From Mucidula mucida (taxonomy: Eukaryota > Basidiomycota > Agaricomycetes > Agaricales > Physalacriaceae): a stretch of DNA of 64,000 nt. Location of the stretch: NCBI GenBank assembly GCA_015501055.1, contig JADNYV010000091.1, positions 1 to 64,000 of the forward strand, given 5' to 3'. The notes under the pieces were generated by a model. It did not search any database. It was not told the DNA's origin and saw only the letters and a program-made list of their open reading frames with translations. The position numbers were made by a program, and so were the translations under genes. This document shows positions 50,068 to 63,454 of the stretch, piece by piece (the first letter of the stretch is position 1; each line of letters starts with the position of its first letter).

Positions 50068-53000
50068 GACCTCGGCATTCCAGAACTTGGCAAGCACATT
50101 GAAGTCCACACCCTTGTATGCCTCATGTGCGGGATAATTTCTGTATCCCTTCTGGAAGGCCGTGTTGTTGATTAACAACTTGAACTTGGAGTATTCTGCA
50201 TGTGTATGCACAGGTAGCACAGGATAGAGAGTGCGCTGACGGAGCTGTAGGTAACAATACTGACTCATTGAATGAGTTGAAAGGCGAAACAGGGTGTGCA
50301 CTGGAAGGTCACGGTGATGTGGAACACCCACAACCTTGACTGGAGGAAGGGTTGTAATGCCAAGGTCATCAGCCAGTGCAGTATTCATGGGAAGAATTCC
50401 AAATGTTTTGGAGGTAGCGATGTGAGTGGCAAGAAGGCGGGGAGGGCGAAACGAAGGCTGAATGTCAAGTAATGTTGCCAACTCAACGATCTCATCCGTG
50501 AGCCACAGATCAAAGTGGCCTCAGAACTTCTTTCCCATTTGATTGTGATAGCCTACCTGTTGAATGTAGAATATCAGGAAACCTCCTGCAAAAAGATTAT
50601 GTCATGTACCGACTGATTGCGACGGAATGTCCAATTAACTAAGATAGACTCGGACAGTTGGGCCAATGCTTTAAGGGACCCAAAGACATGTCAGACAGCC
50701 ATGTGCACTCCTCCTTCAACAGAGTTCGTACCACGCACTGTTCTATATAGAGTAAGACCATCACGGTCTTTACCCATGATGTAGTATAGTGGAACACCGA
50801 TAGAATCAGAGAGGAAACCTTTGGTTGCAGTATTGTGTAAGCGCTCTGCCATCTCCTTCGCCTCATCGGTAAAGAAGCGTATACGACCTGAGTGTTGGGT
50901 ACGAGTTAAGCACAGTATATCTTGATACCCTGTGAAGAGAATATTAAGCCGCTTCGCCAATGTACGACAATCTGGGATGTAGCGCCGTATCCGTTGATGC
51001 AGTCCGGGAGCCTTTGAACGCTTCGCATACTCCCAGTTGATTCCACGTTTCTCCAGGACGGCCTTCACTGCCGCCTCGTCATCCTTGTCGCGAATAAAAA
51101 TAGCTTCACTGAAGTTATGGGAAAAGGCTTTGAACGCGGAATGCTTTTTTGATAGGAGACGGAGTAGACGGTCCATGAAGTGAAATGCATCATCAAGAAC
51201 TTGAGTCGGAAGTGTCATATCTTGAATAACGGCTTGTGCTCGCCTGAACGCTTCTGTAATAATCTCAATTGAAATATCAACATCAGCATCCATTAGATCC
51301 TGTGTTTCGTAAGTTTGAGTGAAGGTAATGAAGAAGTATGAAAGAAAGTATGTACCGCCATGTCTTCAAACTCTGAGAAGTCACTCTCCTCATCCATGTA
51401 AAGATCCGCCTCCGACAGTTCCCAGATATTGAACTGTGCTTCAGCAGCTTCCGTTGGCGCATGATACGAGAGTGTGAAATTTGAATGGTCCTCAGAAAGT
51501 GTTGAGCTGGAAGGTGCAGGTACAGAGAAGCCATATGTTAAGCTAGCTGCAGCAACCGCCGGTGTGGCAGCTCGAGACCGAAGCTGACTAGTAGCAGCAA
51601 CAGCTTTACGGCCATGTGAGAAAATCCACTCGATAGTTTGTCGATGAAGGTTATGGAAGGCATGAGGAACACGTACCTCGGTGATTTCGATGAGAGTGCG
51701 AGTAGGGGAAATATTGATACGGCGAATCTCTCCACCAGTCTCTGTGGGTACATCAAGATGGCCTGGATGGTCGGTAATAATAAGTCCACGGGCAACAGGC
51801 TTACAACTCTGAACAAGTGTAATAGGCTGACCAGCTTTGAGCTGCTCGGGCACCAATTTAAGTCCGACGGACTCGCGACTAGACAACACCAACCAGAGCT
51901 GCCAGAAACAGTCTGCCTCTATATATAGAGCGGATATCGCATCTGTAGAAAGTGTACTCGCCCACTCAAGCGACGGAGGTGTGAACGACTTCTTTAAAAT
52001 GACACCAACCAACATATGAAGGGATGTGTTCGGATCTTCGAGGGCACCAGTGAGTTTAGCATGGTGCCCAAGATCAATGAATGGAGAGTTAGAGCCTGAT
52101 CGTGTTGCTTGAATAAGATGAGGAAGTGTATAGGCCTCTCCGATAGCTAGCAAAGCCTGACGAATCTGAAATCCAATCTTGATGATAGAGTCATTGGTGA
52201 GAATCGTCTTGAGCGATGGAATAAGGTGGCTTCGAGCGTTCAGCGCAGTAACCTGTAGAAAATTTTACAATACGTCAAGACAGTGACACAAGACAATACC
52301 TTGAATACAACAACCCGATTATGAGTTCGTACTTGAATAACATCAATTTGCGCTCGTTCATCACGTACGCCAGCAGGGCGAAACTTGACAGCCAATCCCA
52401 TCACATAGACATTCCCCGCACCAATGATACCCGTCGCCTCCTCTAAAATCTCAGCCGCCAAATCTTCCATCATCATTGAATCATTGACAAACTCGACGGA
52501 CACGTCAGATAGTTCGAATGGCAAAAGATCTGTCCATGTCGTAACATGTTGAACACCTTTCAAAAGCAACTCTGTCACCGCTTCATGGAAACCTTGTTCA
52601 ACTGAGGAAGATTAGAATGATTAAGATAGAATGAAGAAGCAATCAACATACGTTGCGGAGAGTCTGTATACAAGAATGCAGTTGGCGGATGACCGACAGC
52701 CTTTAGGCTGTCTTGAATATCTTTAAGCATTCCGGAGACAAAGAACAGTGATTTGGTCAATGTCAAGCTCTCAGCGCGAACTTCATCCCACTGATTTACC
52801 ACATTGTAAGCCGCCTTCCAAATCTTTTCGCCCTTTACGCCACCCATATACTTGAGAAACTGTGATCGGAGTCAGCACAAACGAACACAGTTGATATTGA
52901 GGACTTACATCAAATGTGTGATCGGCCTTTGCGATATCCAATGGAAGCGCAGCTTGAGCGCGGTCCATATAGATACGGTGCGCACCAATGTAGTCGGTAT

Positions 53001-54315
53001 ACATTCCTTTCAGATATGAAGTCGAGGGCGGACAGCCTGCAAAACCGGCTGAATCGTTGAAGGCGGAGAATGACGGGACTTGCTCCTTGCCATGTAAGCC
53101 AAAGTGCAACACAGCGGAGTAGTACATTAGCTCTTTCCGTGCGTGGCATTTGTACTGAAGCTCCGAGACCATCTCCGAGAATGGTGCAGGTCCGAGACGC
53201 TTTACGATTCCGGACGTTTGCGGCCACATGATCAGGTCCTTGTCAACAGCACCGCGCGTAGATATGTAGGCTACGAACAATCGTAAACATGACAGCAGCA
53301 GAAAAGAGTAGTTTGATACATACCGGGGAATCTTTCTTGCACAAATCGTGGTGTTTGCCCAATAATGTGGGGATCTGTCCCAAGGAAGCTCTGGCCACAT
53401 CCGGGATCCGAGTGCGAGACGAGTCGCACCAGAAGCGATTGGTGAACAGAAAACAATAATCGGGTATACAGTGAACGCAACGGGCAATTGGTTTGTCTGG
53501 ATAGCCTGATAAACAGTCAGTACTTGCATACTCGTCAAACTCGAACGAAAATGTACCGTGATTTGAGAGTCGTTTGCCGCAGTGACATTTGAACTTGTCG
53601 CGGTGTCCTGTGAGCAGATCCGGGAGCCACACAAACAGTCACGATGATACAGCGTGTTGGGGCCAAAGTTGGTTGTGGAAGCTTCCATGAGAGCAAATAC
53701 AGGATCAACGGGACGATCCACTAACTGGCCGTGCGTATAGCAGTCGGGTTTTCCATGCTTCTTAATCTCCTTCAGAAGACGTCGCTTGACTGTCTGAAGG
53801 TATTGACGATTGATGGGATGATGACTGGGATGATGCAGCAGCAGCGTTACGAGTTGTAGTGGGAGTGGGATGCGTTGACGAGGCCAACTGCTGGGATATC
53901 GACTCGATTGAGGCCGCCGAGGTCTTGGGTGGTCGTCCGGCACCGTCACGCCTGCCGCCATAGGCCGCGCTCACAAGCCGACCATCCTTCAATCTTTTCT
54001 TGCCCTCGGGGACGTCTTCACGATCCATTGAGCGATGAAACTGGTGGACGACGATGAGATTGATCGTGGTCGGTGAACTAAACACAAGCCGTACTACGTA
54101 ATCTAGTCGGTCCGTGGAGACGAGTAAGTGCCTGCCTGACCCATGTCCAAGTATGGACATGGGTCTGAACAGACATGGATCATGGGCCGTGCGTTGCCAT
54201 CAGGAACCCAAGTTTCAGCCCAGATTACAGATCAAGTACGCAAAAAATACAAACACCTCAGTGCTTACTGGTTCTGGACTGTCCAACTTTATGATCCTCC
54301 GAAAAACTCCATCCC

Positions 54316-56319
54316 CTACACGGTCTTGATCTCCTTATCCTTCTCGTCTAAGCTTGCCTTTGCAAACTTGTCTGTAAGGGTGTCGCCGGATGATCCATCC
54401 ACGGAAATATCATCGGTCTTCTTCAGCGTATCACGAACCTCGCTGGAGGAACTATCCTTGTGGTGGTGCATGATCGAGGCGTTTTCCATAACCTCTTTGG
54501 CACTCTCCTCCTTGTACAACCTGACATTGTCCGACAGCTCTTGGGCTTTGGCGTCAAGATGATTTCCCGCGAGTGCCGACATGCGGTTGAGCGCGGTGAT
54601 GCTAAACGCGGCCTTGCGCCACAGTTGTTTAGCACTGAGCGCCCTCTTGACGAATGGCAACAGATCTGTCGGACCACCGCTCGGGCTGGTAGGATCGGGG
54701 ACGAAGTGGGGCGTCGTGTCAGCCAGCCACTAGAAAACACATGAGACACTTGCATGATCGTCGTATGGATGGTACATACCTTGTGTTTCAAAGCCTGTGC
54801 AGCAGTAGGTCGACTGGCGGGATCAATTGTCAAGCACTCCCGCACAAAATCTCGAGCGGTATCGCTGACGTGCGCCCAATACTCCTCGGGCTCAAACTTG
54901 TAGTCTCCAGCGATAATGGCTTCCATCTCTTGCTGCTGAGAGTCGCGATCAAACGGCGTATAACCAGCAAGCAGGAAGTAAGTGATAACACCCATTGCCC
55001 AAACATCAACAGGCTTTCCGTGTCCAGCTGGGAAGATCAATTATGAATTGCGCAGTCGCAAAAGAAACGTGTCCGACGCACTCTTTTTAAAGATTTCCGG
55101 CGCCATATATCCCGGCGTTCCACAGATCTCCGTCAACATATTGAGCTTCTCCTCCTCCATGACCCTGCTCAGACCAAAATCTGCTATCATGATGTCTGCA
55201 TCCTCCGCTTTGGTACGGAACAGCAAGTTTTCAGGTTTCAGATCTGAGAATGAATGTTAACGGTAAAAGCACGACGGTGACAACTGATGTGTACCTCTGT
55301 GAACAATTCCGGCGGCATGAATGTACTTGACTGCTTCGAAGATGGTGCGAATGAGAGCGGCAGCATCACTGGAAGACGTCAGCGAGGTATAATAGAGCGG
55401 AAACGTGCTCACGCTTCGTAATAGTTTCCCTTTGCACATATGCGATCAAACAATTCACCTCCGGTACAGAGATCGAAACAGAGATAGAGGTTGTGGGACG
55501 TCTTGATGGGTGTGTTCAGCACATACAAGGCCTTATCCGAAGCGGTCTTACTTCAAAGTAGTCGCGCAATGTGACAATGTTTTTATGTCCGCTGGATATT
55601 CGCTTGAGGACAGCGATCTCATTCCTGACCTGCAATCGATGAGTATCACAAAGAACGGCGACAACGAGACGTACCATATGCTCCCTGCCCTCCATGAGCT
55701 TCTTGTTGATAACCTTGCAAGCAAAGTATTCTCCCGTCTTGATGTGAATAGCCTCCTTAACAATTGCATACGTTCCGCTGCCGAGCGTCTTGCCCGTGCG
55801 ATACTGCCGACACGCGTGAGTTGATAGCGGTGGATAGAAAGGCGGAAACATACCTGGCATGGCACTGTTGTCGAAGGCGGCATCGTAGGCAGAGGTGGTT
55901 GGACACAGGTCTTGGATGTAGCGGACACGCCGGAGAGTAGATACTGTGGTAAAGCAAGACCAGAATGTGAGCGCTCTGTGCAGTAATAAACGGCCGCTAT
56001 CCAAGTTTTTTTTCCGATGTGGTCAAGGAGAAAGGAGAGGCCTATCAGTTAGGACAGAAGCAAGTTGGGATGAGGGGCCGAGTGTGGCTGTGTCGAATCT
56101 GAATCTATTCTAGGCACTCACACTGGCAGTACTATCAGCGCCCTGCTCCTCCTGCTCCTCGTGGTGCTTGGGTGTCAGTGCAGCAGCCAAATGAGCTTTG
56201 AGACTTGAGCCCGTTGAAGAATTGGTGGGTCTGCCTGACGGAGTAGCAGGTCGCGAATGAGACGATTCGCGGCTCTCTCGATGACCGTGTCGAAAGTGGC
56301 GGCTTTGTTCTGCCCCCAT
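54316..56319 (-). CDS. Ca2+/calmodulin-dependent-type Ser/Thr protein kinase
   Basis: Start ATG 56319 gives MGAEQS, a predicted N-myristoylation signal. Exon 1 (56319-56124) is a His/Ser-rich head; exon 2 is 55943-55854. The kinase domain spans further short exons: GKTLGSGTYAIVKEA (P-loop), FACKVINKK (ATP lysine), ELFDRICAKGNYYE, HRDLKPENLL with an intron inside HR|D, IADFGLSRV (DFG), GTPGYMAPE and DVWAMGVITYFLLAG. After subdomain XI a basic amphipathic stretch (LLPFVKRALSAKQLWRKAAF) fits an autoinhibitory/calmodulin-binding segment. The stop is TAG at 54316. All catalytic residues are present and no stop interrupts the spliced frame. By family it would phosphorylate Ser/Thr targets in response to calcium. 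The neighbouring genes are unrelated in function. Exact exon ends beyond exon 2 were chosen by splice consensus. Confidence 0.88.
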
Positions 56320-57077
56320 ATTAAATGACTCTTGAAGACGTGTAATGAGTGAGAGAAGATGGCTGTCCGGGTCGCAGCGGTTCTTTTTATTCAACCGTGC
56401 GTCATCCACACTGCCTCATTGCCGGACGGATGGCCAGCGCATGTAAGTGATCTCAGCTCACAACGTCCTACTTGGCCGTGCTTACTCAAAACGGCAGCGA
56501 ATCGAATGAATTATTCCCTTGATGCCCCAGGTTCATGACTTATTCTGACTGTTTGTGAGTCATGCGCAGTTGTCGCAAAAAGTGGCGTCCTTTCGAAGAG
56601 GTGATACGGCTCAGGCTTGCTTCTATCTCCGCTCTTAGAGAGAGATCAAAACACTCTGTAGGTGTACTGACCCTTATTCTTCTGACTGCAAGCGTAATCA
56701 AGACGTCCTTCTACGTCGCGCACAATTATCGTGTACTTCATTGTCTGCAGAATCATAGAGACTTGCTTGTTTGGCCGTAGCATTTAGAGTATGAGAGGGA
56801 CCCAGTAGTTAGTCTCTCGAAAGAACTTGAACGTCGATCGCAAGTCAGAGCTTGTGAAGCAGGTGTACTCAAGCAAGAGGCCGTAGAATGTGGGCAGCGG
56901 CAGTCGCATGTTCGCCAGCATGGAGCTGCACTCGAGCGCCTACTACTGAAAAGTTTGAATTGATCTGGATATCATCGTACAATACACATAATTTAAGTAC
57001 AGAATGCTATGAATCGTTGAAAGTTTATTGAAGTCCCACTGAAAATGTCTATCTTGTCGAAACCCGTATCAAAAGTC
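56320..57077. other. Intergenic region
   Basis: Lies upstream of the kinase gene and downstream of the next minus-strand gene. No coding motif is visible; a plus-strand open frame at 56562-56780 is featureless. The kinase promoter is expected in 56320-56700. Confidence 0.5.
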
Positions 57078-60000
57078 CTAAGCCTCAGATTGTACGGCAG
57101 CTAGAAACGAAACCATGAGATATTTTGATGTTGACTTCTCTGACGCACTCACGTTCACGTTTGCTTGCACTTTTGGAAGGCATAATACGGCTCTTGATGC
57201 CTTCCTTCATCCACTTCCCGGTACGGTAAGGCCGGAAACCGTTGATCCCTCTCTGGCGATTAGCAAGTTGACGCTTGTGGGCCTTTTCCAAAGCTTTCTT
57301 CTCTTGTGGATCAACAACACCGTCATCGTACGCATGAGCATTCTTCTCGGCAATCAGAGCCTCTCCTTCAACATGATCGCTGTGTCGTAGCTTAGACTGT
57401 TTCTCGATGACGTTAGAAAAAACATACTAAGTTTCAAAGGCGTGGCGACGAGCTTGAGTTTTCGCATGAGACTCGTGATCCTGCACCAGGTTCAGCAACG
57501 CCCAATCATCGTAACTTGAGATACTCACTTCATCTAGTCCACGATCGAGGCGAATACGTGTGCGGATATGGCCGACAATTTGGAAATCGTGCGATTTCGA
57601 AGCATATGGGTGAAGCTTGACTCGAGGAGACAAATCGCCTTCTAGCTCATAGATAACGTTTTGACGAAGCTGCCTCAAGTCTTTGCCGACAACGACTGGT
57701 ATTTCGATGTCCTGCTCTTCGTTATCCACAAGATCCTTCAACCAAAGGGCAGCCATGGCTTGAGGATTTTTTTTGCCCATGAGCCCGGATCCTCCGCCGA
57801 TCTCGAAAGTCAAAGACGTCGCGTAACGGCTGTACACAGGAAGACGCAGCTGATCTTGAGAGAAATCCCACACCACGTCGGCATTAGCGTCGTTTGCAGA
57901 TGGAGTAGCGGGAAGCGTTTCGGAGCTGTCAGTTGTGGATATGACGAGCTTAGCGGTAAGTTTTCGAGCCTCCACCTGAGAAGGAGTATCTTCTGGCGTC
58001 GGTGTCAGTGTTAACTGAATGGGTGCAAGAATCTCGACTGTGCCCGTATCCCAACCAAGGGCAGCGCGTGGTAGACTGCAATGAACACCACGGAAAAGAA
58101 GAGAAACATTCATGCGACTGAACGAAAGTCAATATGTGTATGGCCATGAAGCGTAGAACGCACCCGAAGCCGATGCCTTCAGTGATAGAAAACAATCTAG
58201 TAACCTCAGAGCCCTCTGAAAACAATTCCTTCAACTTCAAGTTGACAACACCTAGAATGGGGTCCTTCTCCCGCAGTCGCGAATCACGAACAACCAAACG
58301 GACGACAGTTGATTCCCAGTCACGAATGAACTTTTCGGTTCCGGCCTAGCGAAATGTCAAAACTTATTTCTACTGTGTATCACAGATCTTACCTCGAAAA
58401 ATGGCATGGTCGTATACTGTTTGACACGTCTACAGAACTCAATGACCGCTTCGTGATGCATCGCGGGAGATACTCACGTTTTGTAAATCATATCGTCGTT
58501 GATGATAATCTCGCAATATGCGCTTGGAAGATTACTGCCTTGTTCAGAAGGCTCGTCCGTATCTTGTCCAGCCTGCCCTTCTCGTTCCTTACCAGATGTT
58601 CCAGTAAGATTCTGACGTTCGAGGTTGTTGATTTGATGAATAACGACACTGAGGATGCCGGAGGGGAATGCAGGGTCTGGTGGGGTCCTTTGCACGTCGG
58701 GAGGTGGAGGAGGCAGACCGCGTGCCGCAGGATGAGGTGCTTGATCGTCGGGTCGCATTTCCATTTCTATAAAATAATAGTAAGACAATCAATCTAACGG
58801 AACACCGAGAGAGTGTACCAGGGGCAGTCTTGGAAGGGGGAGGTGGAGGATTCTCCGGAGCGCGTTCAAGCTCCTTCTTCAAAGGTACCTTGTCGAAATA
58901 ACCAACCGACCAACTAGGAATGGCTGAGTTCCCTGTAAACGCAGCGATGGAGATAAAACTCACTCCAGCACACCATCCATGTGGTCGGCATCTTCGAAGC
59001 CAGTAAGTTTATCACTTCGACGCGTCATCTTATTCAAAGACTTCATCAGTTGCTTGACGGGAACCTGAACACGCCCAATCAAATCACTGCAAACCATGTT
59101 AGTGTAGACGAGGTGAAACATGACAAGACTTACTCTGCAGAGCGCTGGTCTGAATCCCATAGCATGAGGGAAAGGTCCTCCTCAGCCTTTATTTCATCTT
59201 GGCTCAACAACAGAGCAGTGGTCTCTTCGTAAACGGGATTCAAGTCGCCCAAAATGATACGCGTGGAGTAAAGTGGCTTTCCAAACTAAAGGAGTGATTC
59301 CAGGAGTGAATTCAGGATTCCACGATAAACTTACCTTGGCGTATGCAGCGACAATGTACGGATCGGAACGACCATTGCTGTCCTGAGCCGATAATCCGTC
59401 GGCGTGATGGATGACGATGAGGAAAACCCCAACAGAAAGAGTATCTAACAGATTGTTGAGATAAGAAGCGATCTGCATTTTCGGACATACCTCCAATGGC
59501 CGCACCACTAAGAATTTCCTGGATATTGAGAGTCATGCTCTTGGGTGCGACGAATTCAGCAGTCCCAGCCGCGATGGCCATTTTAACGAAGCGCGAAATC
59601 AATGGCAAGTCGAAGACGTTGGGCAGAGCTTTAGCCATAGGAATAGCAGAGACTTCGACAGCCGGAACTCCCATGAATGTGAAGGTAACGTTCCTCACAA
59701 AGGGTGCTTCGGGAATGAATTGAATGCGAAGTCGGATGGTTCCTACGATGCCTTCTACTTGAATCCAGATACTAGAGCGCGGTCGTCAGAATGGCTCAGA
59801 GACATAATCAAAAGAACACGAACGGGACTGGAATATGCAGCCAGTCGTATACACCGAGAAAGAACTCGAGCAATAGATGGATATTTTTCGAGCGCAGTTT
59901 ATCACCTTGCCCAGGCAGAGCTTGATACGCAAAAGCTACTTCAAAATTCACGTAATCGCCGGCCTGATCTGCATCGAGGCCTTTTGCTCTGTCTGCCTCC

Positions 60001-61137
60001 GCTTTGGCTAAAATGTCGTTGGTACCTTGGTCAATCCATTCCTCGCGGGGATACTCCTTGTCTGTGGGTCTATCGGGCAATGCACGCATAGAAACGATAC
60101 GGAATGGATTGTCGCCCTGCCCAAGATCGCTAATCCTAACAGCATCAACAAAGCCGGGCAGAGACTGCTGCATAATATCTTCGACCATGTCCGCGACGGA
60201 AGTAAACATCTCCGGGTTTACGAGGCCCCAGATCGTCCTCACAAATGAGTTGAGCCACTCAGCAGACTCGGGCGTAGGGGGCGCGAATTTCTCGCCGCGT
60301 TCGCGATGCATATCAGCGCGGACACGTTCCATTTCCTTCTCGAGCTTGCGCTGAACAAGACTGACCGCAGTTACACTTGCAAAGCCGAGGCCACCAATGA
60401 GAGTTCCGCGGAAAAGTAAAGCGAAGAACGGCCACGAGAAAGGGATGAACCAACGACCTTTGGGGAAACCAAAGAATAAGAAGAGAATCGCGTGAGAGAT
60501 GACCAAACCGAGTTGAAGATAGTCAAATGTCTGGAGAAGCGGGGCGAGAGTGGGTGCAGGCGCGGGCAGAAATGGTTGGAGCGACACGTTTCCCGGTCGA
60601 GCTGCGTTTGGGGCAGTGTGTTTGGTCGACACTGCTCCTTGACCTGCAGGTTGCTCGGCTGGGCCGGTTCCTTCAAAATCTAAAGTCGCTTATGAGTGAA
60701 GTATTCAGACTGGCGTGGGCGAATACATACCTTTGAAGGAGGCGTCTTTAATGATAACATCCATGTCCGTGGTGGGATCCTTAACCGTACGCTCTCCTTG
60801 TCGGTTCTTCACTTTCTCGGTAGGCTTTTCCTTCGGCCCTGCCATCCTATTCATGATTGCGGTCTTCTCATTGCTGGGTTGAGACGAAGCCGAAGTATTC
60901 GTGTCTTGCGACTGACTCTGGCTCTCCGCCGATTTCCTGGGTGCCTTGGCGTCGTCGGGACTCAGCGGCGGGGTAGTGAGCTGCTTGTCGCGTTCCTTCT
61001 CATACGTCTGGATGGTGGGCACAGGGTGCCGTTCGCTGGGTGCAACATTCAGTACGCAGATGTCTACAGAACGCAATAACAGACCTGTAATGTTGGGCCT
61101 CCATCGTGGTGAGATTGAGGGCTGCTACGCATCATGA
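57078..61137 (-). CDS. SMP-domain, C2-domain membrane-contact protein (Mug190/tricalbin-like)
   Basis: N-terminal low-complexity region (about 61030-60740), then a hydrophobic hairpin (GLVISHAILFLFFGF, FFALLFRGTLIGGLGFASV) that would anchor it in the ER. An SMP lipid-binding domain follows (ESAEWLNSFVRTIWGLVNP ... SLPGFVDAVRI ... VEGIVGTIRLRI). Two C2 domains come next: the first (FLIVIHHADGLSAQDSNGRS, SDPYIVAAYAKFGK, YEETTALLL) keeps Asp residues for Ca2+; the second begins GILSVVIHQINNLERQ. The tail contains MNVSLLFRGV and a basic end. Multiple introns of about 50 nt. A last intron ending near 57100 gives a stop at 57078; without it the frame stops at 57085. The start is uncertain: ATG at 61135-61137 or 61076 with an intron between. 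By family it moves lipids at ER-plasma membrane contacts. Confidence 0.82.
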
Positions 61138-61321
61138 CTGCATATGTATTGTGGCTAAGTCTTAGGAGTCTGACGTCGCTTGACGTAGGCGCGCCGAATT
61201 AATCAGTGCGTCATCTTGTCAGCTGTCATTGTCAGAACGGACGAACAGGTGATCGAAGGAGACAGAGATATATCGGACATTGCCGGACACAGCACTAATT
61301 TTCTAAAGCGCTACTTATTCG

Positions 61322-63454
61322 TTACAGTGTGTTAGTCTCGTCTACATTTAGAATTAACGTTGCAAAGAATCGAATAATCTCCAAGAAAGAATCCGCCGCA
61401 ATTGCTAAGTCCAAGTGAGGAAAATGCCAACCGTACTGTATATGAAAGAAACTCACATTCGTTCACTGTGTGCGCACCGGAAAGAGGATTGGTACCTTTG
61501 CCAGACCCATGATGGTTGTACCGGAAGATATGGGAGGTTAACGTCCAGTAGAACCGCGTGTCCGTATTTCCCGTAGGCATTCCGGGAGCAACATAAATAT
61601 TATCTCCCCTCAAGGCGCGATGAGCATTGTACGTTGACTTGATCGTACCCGAAAGTAGCTTGTACCCAGCAGCTTCATCGCCTACAGTCGGTGTGACAGG
61701 TGCTGGATCCAAGAAACGAGGCGCAGTAAGCGCTAGCCTTCCTTTCGCTGGCACGTTTGCATCCGTAAGGTCTTCGCCAAAAGCGTTATACGTCAGATTG
61801 TACTTTTTCGCCAATGGCAGCAAAAGGTCTGTGTCATGTTGTTTCGTGACACGAGCATTACTAGAGACCTAGTAAGTTTATAATCAAAGCAACGCAGCAC
61901 AACAAACCTTCTCGTCGAAATCCGATGATTCACAACCGCAAAAGCCTGTTGTGGAAGCGCGTTTGATTTGACGCCTCCGTGTATTACATCAATTGCTGTT
62001 GTAGTACCAGCAAGGCTTTTGTAAACAGGGTCCTGGAAGAGAACGTCCTCTGCGGCTCGTAGAGCCTCATCGGATGTAGCAGACTTCTTGATATCGTCCC
62101 GGAGCTGGTCAGGAAGATTCTTCGCATGCTCGGCGAAGCACTGGAAGAGCTCGTATGCAGGTGTCGCTCTCTCCTACAGCACTAGGTGAGTTCAAGACTA
62201 GGACATGATGCAGGGAACGCGCACTAAATGAATATCAAACGGTTTCTCTTCAAGTTCGACGAGTAACCGTGAGAGAATGCCAATTCCTGTGTGAGCAGGG
62301 GGCACACTGCTATGACCACCAGGAGTATCAACTTGAACAAACGTGTTCATTGAGCCCTTTTCCGCTATGCCAGGAGTGGCGAATGTCGAGCCATACTGTT
62401 CCATGAAACCTCCTCCCTCGTCGACAATCATGGCGATGGAATCCAACCCGTATCTTTCTACAATTTTAGGATATAGAGCGCCCGCACCCTGAAAACTACG
62501 ATGAGACGACGAAAGGATGCATGTTGGACAATTTCGGACCTTGACACCTCCACCCTCTTCATCGTACCCGAATGCCAATATGATCGTTCGCGTTGGAGCA
62601 AATTTATTCTCCAACAAGAGCTCTAGGGCAGATAGGATGCCGATCAAACCACTTTTGTCATCGGAAGAGCCTCGGCCGAAGATGCGCTCCCCATCGAAGT
62701 AGCCAGAGAAAGGAGGATGCGCCCACTCGCTCACTGTATCTGGGTTGACGGGTACGACATCTACGAGCAAGTTAAAGCAGACGAGAGTAACGGCAGGTAC
62801 AAATCCGACGCACCCATGTGAGCCAAAAGAAGGAGAGGCTTCAAGGACTCGTCGCTACCCTTCAGGACGTACAACAAAGCGTACGTGTTGACTTTCTCAT
62901 ATTCGAATCTCTTATGCCTAAAGGCGTTGAGAGTGAATATTGTAAGCGTATAGAATCAAGCTCACACAAGTGGGAACGCCTCCAAAAGGTAGTCATGGAA
63001 CTTGGCATGTATCTCATATCTCGGGTCTTCGCCTACTTCACCCATACCATCGAAAGTCTCCGTCCTTGAACATAATCAGCAATAACGACGTCAAGTAATC
63101 GTACAGTACACACGGAATTTTGACAGCATCAGACAGCCAAGAAACCGCTCTGGACTTGAAGCTCTCAGAGGAGATAGCGGCGCCAGTTACGTTCCACAGC
63201 TCAGAATTTTGCACGGGAACAAGAGGCTCGACTTGGACGCAAGCGGCGTCTTGTGCGCCGGTAGCAGCATCACCAGCAGAAATGTCAGGGCCCAGTCCTA
63301 AAAGGCCTCGTCCACGGCATTGGAACAACGCCAATGCAGTCAAAGCAGCAAGGGCAAGAACAACGTGCTTGACAAGCACTGTGGTCTTGGTGGACTCAGG
63401 CTTGACAGTTTGATTGGAGGGCAGTGAGAAGTCATTCAACATTTCTTTGCCCAT
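61322..63454 (-). CDS. Gly-Xaa carboxypeptidase / CPS1-like vacuolar M20 metallopeptidase
   Basis: Starts MGKEMLNDFSLPSN at 63454, with a signal-anchor helix (LVKHVVLALAALTALALF) typical of CPS1, which is sorted to the vacuole as a type II membrane protein. The M20 zinc site is complete: AHMDVVPVNP, restored across a 53-nt intron near 62760-62812 (His-x-Asp), GRGSSDDKSG (bridging Asp), FGYDEEGGG (catalytic Glu plus ligand) and the C-terminal GAHTVNE His. A dimerisation-domain stretch (KGSMNTFVQVDTPGGHSSVP) lies between. A last intron near 61369-61454 leads to FLEIIRFFATLIL and the stop at 61322. It releases C-terminal residues from peptides for nitrogen recycling. No defects were found. Internal exon edges are approximate. 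Confidence 0.88.

Larger units (their letters stand above)
47958..54028 (-). pseudogene. DUF6729 / 3'-5' exonuclease-like protein gene, broken by two MITEs and nonsense codons
   Basis: Starts MDREDVPEGKKRLKDGR with a GGRRDGAGRPPK motif at 54028. A zinc-ribbon block (FKCHCGKRLSNHG ... DKPIARCVHC ... YCFLFTNRFWC, about 53600-53400) fits DUF6729. A DEDD-exonuclease-like block follows (VMGLAVKFRPAG, DVIQVRTHNRVVVFKV, about 52430-52290), with the usual GxDxE motif replaced by GLAVK, so catalysis is doubtful. The conserved C-terminal half (FHFMDRLLRL, GTNSVEGGVHMAV) is followed by TGA near 50691 and TGA near 50520 (former CGA). MITEs split it at 50067-49509 and 48718-47983. A Cys-rich end (CCCLCKAQKGDRCAVC, CERRHICPGKGN) leads to the stop at 47958. 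Large Agaricomycete family of unknown role. Confidence 0.75.

Noticed and set aside
57661..58014. Plus-strand open frame over the SMP/C2 gene
   Set aside because: Antisense to a multi-exon gene with clear domains.
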